NCBI GenBank assembly: GCA_002386045.1
Contig: DGEQ01000022.1
Coordinates: 1 to 8,138, forward strand
Reading direction: 5' to 3'
DNA from: Hungateiclostridiaceae bacterium UBA3922
GTDB lineage: Bacteria > Bacillota > Clostridia > Acetivibrionales > DTU013
Length of the DNA: 8,138 nt
The notes beneath the pieces were generated by a model. That model was not told the origin of the DNA and ran no database searches. It saw only the letters and a program-made list of their open reading frames with translations. Shown here piece by piece: positions 6,312 through 8,138 of the stretch (position 1 is the first letter of the stretch; each line of letters begins with the position of its first letter). The position numbers and the translations under genes were made by a program.

Positions 6312-6341
6312 TTGCAGAATTTTTTAATTATGTGGTAAAAT
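6312..6341 (+). promoter_or_regulatory. Candidate proximal promoter of the FIST gene
   Basis: TGG-TAAAAT (-10 at 6336-6341) is an extended -10 with a weak TTGCAG (6312-6317) 18 bp upstream, in an AT-rich patch. Transcription would begin near 6348, about 35 bases before the chosen ATG, and so after or at the alternative GTG at 6352. Confidence 0.4.
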
Positions 6342-6381
6342 GTACTAAACGGTGACAAGTGATGAGATCCGGGAGGTAAAT

Positions 6382-7458
6382 ATGTATTTCCGTACCCTGG
6401 ACGACTTTAGGTTCTATATTGAAGCCTTGGACTTCAGATCCTCCGAGCAGCTTATGATAATGGCCGGAGACAGATCGGCCCAGCGGATACCTGAACTGAT
6501 AGATCTGCTTAATAAGCAGAAAATCAGCTTTTTTGGTGCCATTTTCCCGGAGATCATTATTGGGAACAAGACCTGCAGGGAAGGGTACGTGGTCGAAAAA
6601 CTGAAGCCCGTATACTCGGCCCTCGTTTTTCCCTTCATGATGAAGTTTTCGCAGGACAGGAACAAGTTGAAGGGCTCAACGGCCATCGTTTTCGTGGACG
6701 GCCTGTCCGGCAGGATGAAAGATCTCACCGACACGGTCTACGACAAGCTGGGCAACTGTGTCACTTACATCGGCGGAGGCGCCGGATTCCGGGATATGAA
6801 GCACCGGCCGTGCATATTCAACAGCACCGGCATATACAAGGACGCACTCTATATCTGCATCGTCAGGAACAATTCCGCCGTCGCCGTTGAGCACGGATGG
6901 AAGATCCTGCGGGGTCCGTTCTACGTCAACAGATCCTACGACAACGTGCTGTCAGTCCTGGATAACTGCAGCGCATTCGATGTCTACAGGCATGTCATCG
7001 AGGAAGAAGAACACCTGACGCTGTTCAGGGAGGATTTCTTCATATATGCCAAGGATCATCCATTCGGGATCCTCGATGAAGACGGGACAGTGATCGTCCG
7101 GGATCCGGTAGCCGTCAATGACGACGACGAGATCATTTGCGTCGCCGGCATCCCTGAAGGTTCGGACCTGTACATACTGCACGGTGATGCGGACACACTG
7201 CTGGAATCCTCGTTGCGGATAACAAGGGCCAGGGGAAAGATGAGCGACCGTCCCAAACGGTACCTGCCGCTTTTGTTCGACTGCGTGTCAAGGGCCATGT
7301 TCCTTGGAAAATATATCTTCGAAGAGCTTGACAACATCCAGGCCAATCTCAGTCATGGAGTCGAAGGCGCCCTTTCCATCGGGGAGATAGCATGCAGGAA
7401 AAACGGGGAACTGGTCATCCACAACAAATCCACCGTTCTGGCACTGATGGAGTTGTGA
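6382..7458 (+). CDS. Stand-alone FIST domain (FIST_N + FIST_C) sensor protein
   Basis: FIST domains are ligand-sensing modules thought to bind small molecules such as amino acids, usually joined to or encoded beside signalling proteins. The 358-residue product is nearly all FIST: the N part spans about 20-195 with FFGAIFPE (50-57), the GGGAGF turn (131-136) and VAVEHGWKILRGPFYV (167-182). The C part spans about 198-350 with FDCVSRAMFLG (299-309) and the closing GALSIGEIACRKNGELVIHN, then STVLALM. There is no membrane segment, kinase, GGDEF or methyl-accepting domain, so output must be through a partner not seen here. I chose ATG 6382, which has GGGAGG five bases upstream, over the GTG at 6352 with no Shine-Dalgarno. 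The gene diverges from the esterase; thpR follows 74 bases later without a visible terminator. Confidence 0.9.
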   Translation: MYFRTLDDFRFYIEALDFRSSEQLMIMAGDRSAQRIPELIDLLNKQKISFFGAIFPEIIIGNKTCREGYVVEKLKPVYSALVFPFMMKFSQDRNKLKGSTAIVFVDGLSGRMKDLTDTVYDKLGNCVTYIGGGAGFRDMKHRPCIFNSTGIYKDALYICIVRNNSAVAVEHGWKILRGPFYVNRSYDNVLSVLDNCSAFDVYRHVIEEEEHLTLFREDFFIYAKDHPFGILDEDGTVIVRDPVAVNDDDEIICVAGIPEGSDLYILHGDADTLLESSLRITRARGKMSDRPKRYLPLLFDCVSRAMFLGKYIFEELDNIQANLSHGVEGALSIGEIACRKNGELVIHNKSTVLALMEL

Positions 7459-7532
7459 CGCAGGTCCGCTGCCGACGGCTTTGCCGGGTACGAACTTACG
7501 GTCTGGGGACACATAAAATTTCAGCGTAAAGG

Positions 7533-8099
7533 ATGATCCATATCAGGACTTTCATCGGTATCGACTTCAGCAAGGAATGCAAGGAATTCATCTCCGAACT
7601 GCAGCAGAGGTTCAGGAAATATTCGGTCAGGGGCAGATGGAAGCGCATAGAGAACTTTCATCTCACCCTGAAGTTCCTTGGTGAGATAAGCACTGAAAGG
7701 AAAAACCAGATAGACATGGCCATGAGCAGCATCTGCAGCGCTTTCAGGCCTTTCAGCCTTGAAATCGCCAAAGCAGGGATATTCAAAGGCCATGATAAGA
7801 TACGCGTTTTGTGGCTTGGAGTCGGGGGCGAACTCGATGCGCTGCACCGGTTGGCCGGCAGTATCGACAGTTCGATGTCCTCTCTGGGATTCCCCCCGGA
7901 AAACAGGCGCTACACGCCGCACATCACCATAGGCCAGGATATCGTGTTCGAGTGTCCCTTCGAAAACATAGCGGAATCCATCGGCGAGATATCATATGGC
8001 CCGATAAAAGTCGAAAAAATAAACCTGTTCAAAAGCGAACAGATCCGGAACAGGCGTGTCTATACGATAGTTTCGGAGTATGACCTGGAAGGCGTCTGA
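7533..8099 (+). CDS. thpR: RNA 2',3'-cyclic phosphodiesterase (2'-5' RNA ligase family, LigT)
   Basis: A member of the 2H phosphoesterase superfamily that opens 2',3'-cyclic phosphates on RNA ends and, in vitro, reversibly joins 2'-5' linked tRNA halves. The 188 residues are of usual length and carry both HxT motifs: HLTL with His43 and Thr45, and HITI with His130 and Thr132, in the contexts NFHLTLKFLG and RRYTPHITIGQ. The beginning RTFIGIDF is the family's normal N-terminus. The protein should be soluble and cytoplasmic. Start choice is uneasy: the ATG at 7533 directly follows AAAGG with no spacer, giving three extra residues (IHI) before the usual RTF start, and no other ATG, GTG or TTG lies close. 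It probably shares a transcript with the FIST gene, though no functional tie is known. Confidence 0.92.
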   Translation: MIHIRTFIGIDFSKECKEFISELQQRFRKYSVRGRWKRIENFHLTLKFLGEISTERKNQIDMAMSSICSAFRPFSLEIAKAGIFKGHDKIRVLWLGVGGELDALHRLAGSIDSSMSSLGFPPENRRYTPHITIGQDIVFECPFENIAESIGEISYGPIKVEKINLFKSEQIRNRRVYTIVSEYDLEGV

Positions 8100-8136
8100 G
8101 CAGACATGCGTCATTATGGCGTATGAGCAGATATGC
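8097..8136. repeat. Start of a 27-bp direct repeat after thpR
   Basis: Tgagcagacatgc at 8097-8109 recurs as tgagcagatatgc at 8124-8136, one mismatch, 27 bp apart. The first copy begins on the thpR stop codon. The window ends here, so further units cannot be seen. Confidence 0.4.
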
Positions 8137-8138
8137 TG

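Noticed and set aside
6352..6381. GTG start for the FIST protein, ten codons upstream
   Set aside because: No Shine-Dalgarno before it, it lies at the predicted transcription start, and ATG 6382 has GGGAGG at ideal distance.
7459..7532. Terminator between the FIST gene and thpR
   Set aside because: Only a weak GC-rich stem can be drawn and no T-run follows, so a shared transcript is more likely.

Overview
The window looks like a chromosomal segment of a mid-to-high GC Bacillota, probably a clostridial plant-polysaccharide degrader. This is inference: it rests on strong GGAGG ribosome binding sites, at least one TTG start, a lipoprotein-type substrate-binding protein, TATAAT-like promoters, and a CE15 esterase beside sugar metabolism. 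No phage, plasmid or insertion-sequence gene is visible.

Layout. The left part is on the minus strand. It holds galM (aldose 1-epimerase, cut by the left edge at its last residues), then an 880-base gap without a convincing gene. Next, read right to left, comes a three-gene ABC importer operon of the NitT/TauT/SsuABC/ThiXYZ class: ATPase, permease, then substrate-binding lipoprotein. It has a candidate promoter in front (4777-4806) and an intrinsic terminator behind (1803-1839). Upstream lies a CE15-like glucuronoyl esterase gene with its own terminator (4820-4847), and in front of that a possible 40-codon ORF whose stop overlaps the esterase start. From 6382 rightward the plus strand carries a stand-alone FIST-domain sensor protein and thpR (RNA 2',3'-cyclic phosphodiesterase).

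How the genes may work together. The esterase and GalM fit hemicellulose and aldose breakdown. The importer brings in a small organic solute whose identity the sequence does not give. The FIST protein probably senses a small ligand and needs a partner for output. The esterase and FIST genes diverge from an intergenic region centred on a 16-bp perfect palindrome that carries an extended -10 box on each strand.

The most unusual property lies between the genes. Most sizeable intergenic stretches carry short degenerate tandem repeats, each with its own unit: 29 bp built from 14+15 bp halves (1198-1450), 20 bp (1050-1099), 21 and 53 bp (1638-1773), 22-29 bp (2912-3039), about 25 bp (6099-6265), and 27 bp starting at 8097. 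Most unit lengths are not multiples of three, units diverge in sequence, and there are no unique spacers, so these are neither coding repeats nor CRISPR. They are the best candidate here for something undescribed.
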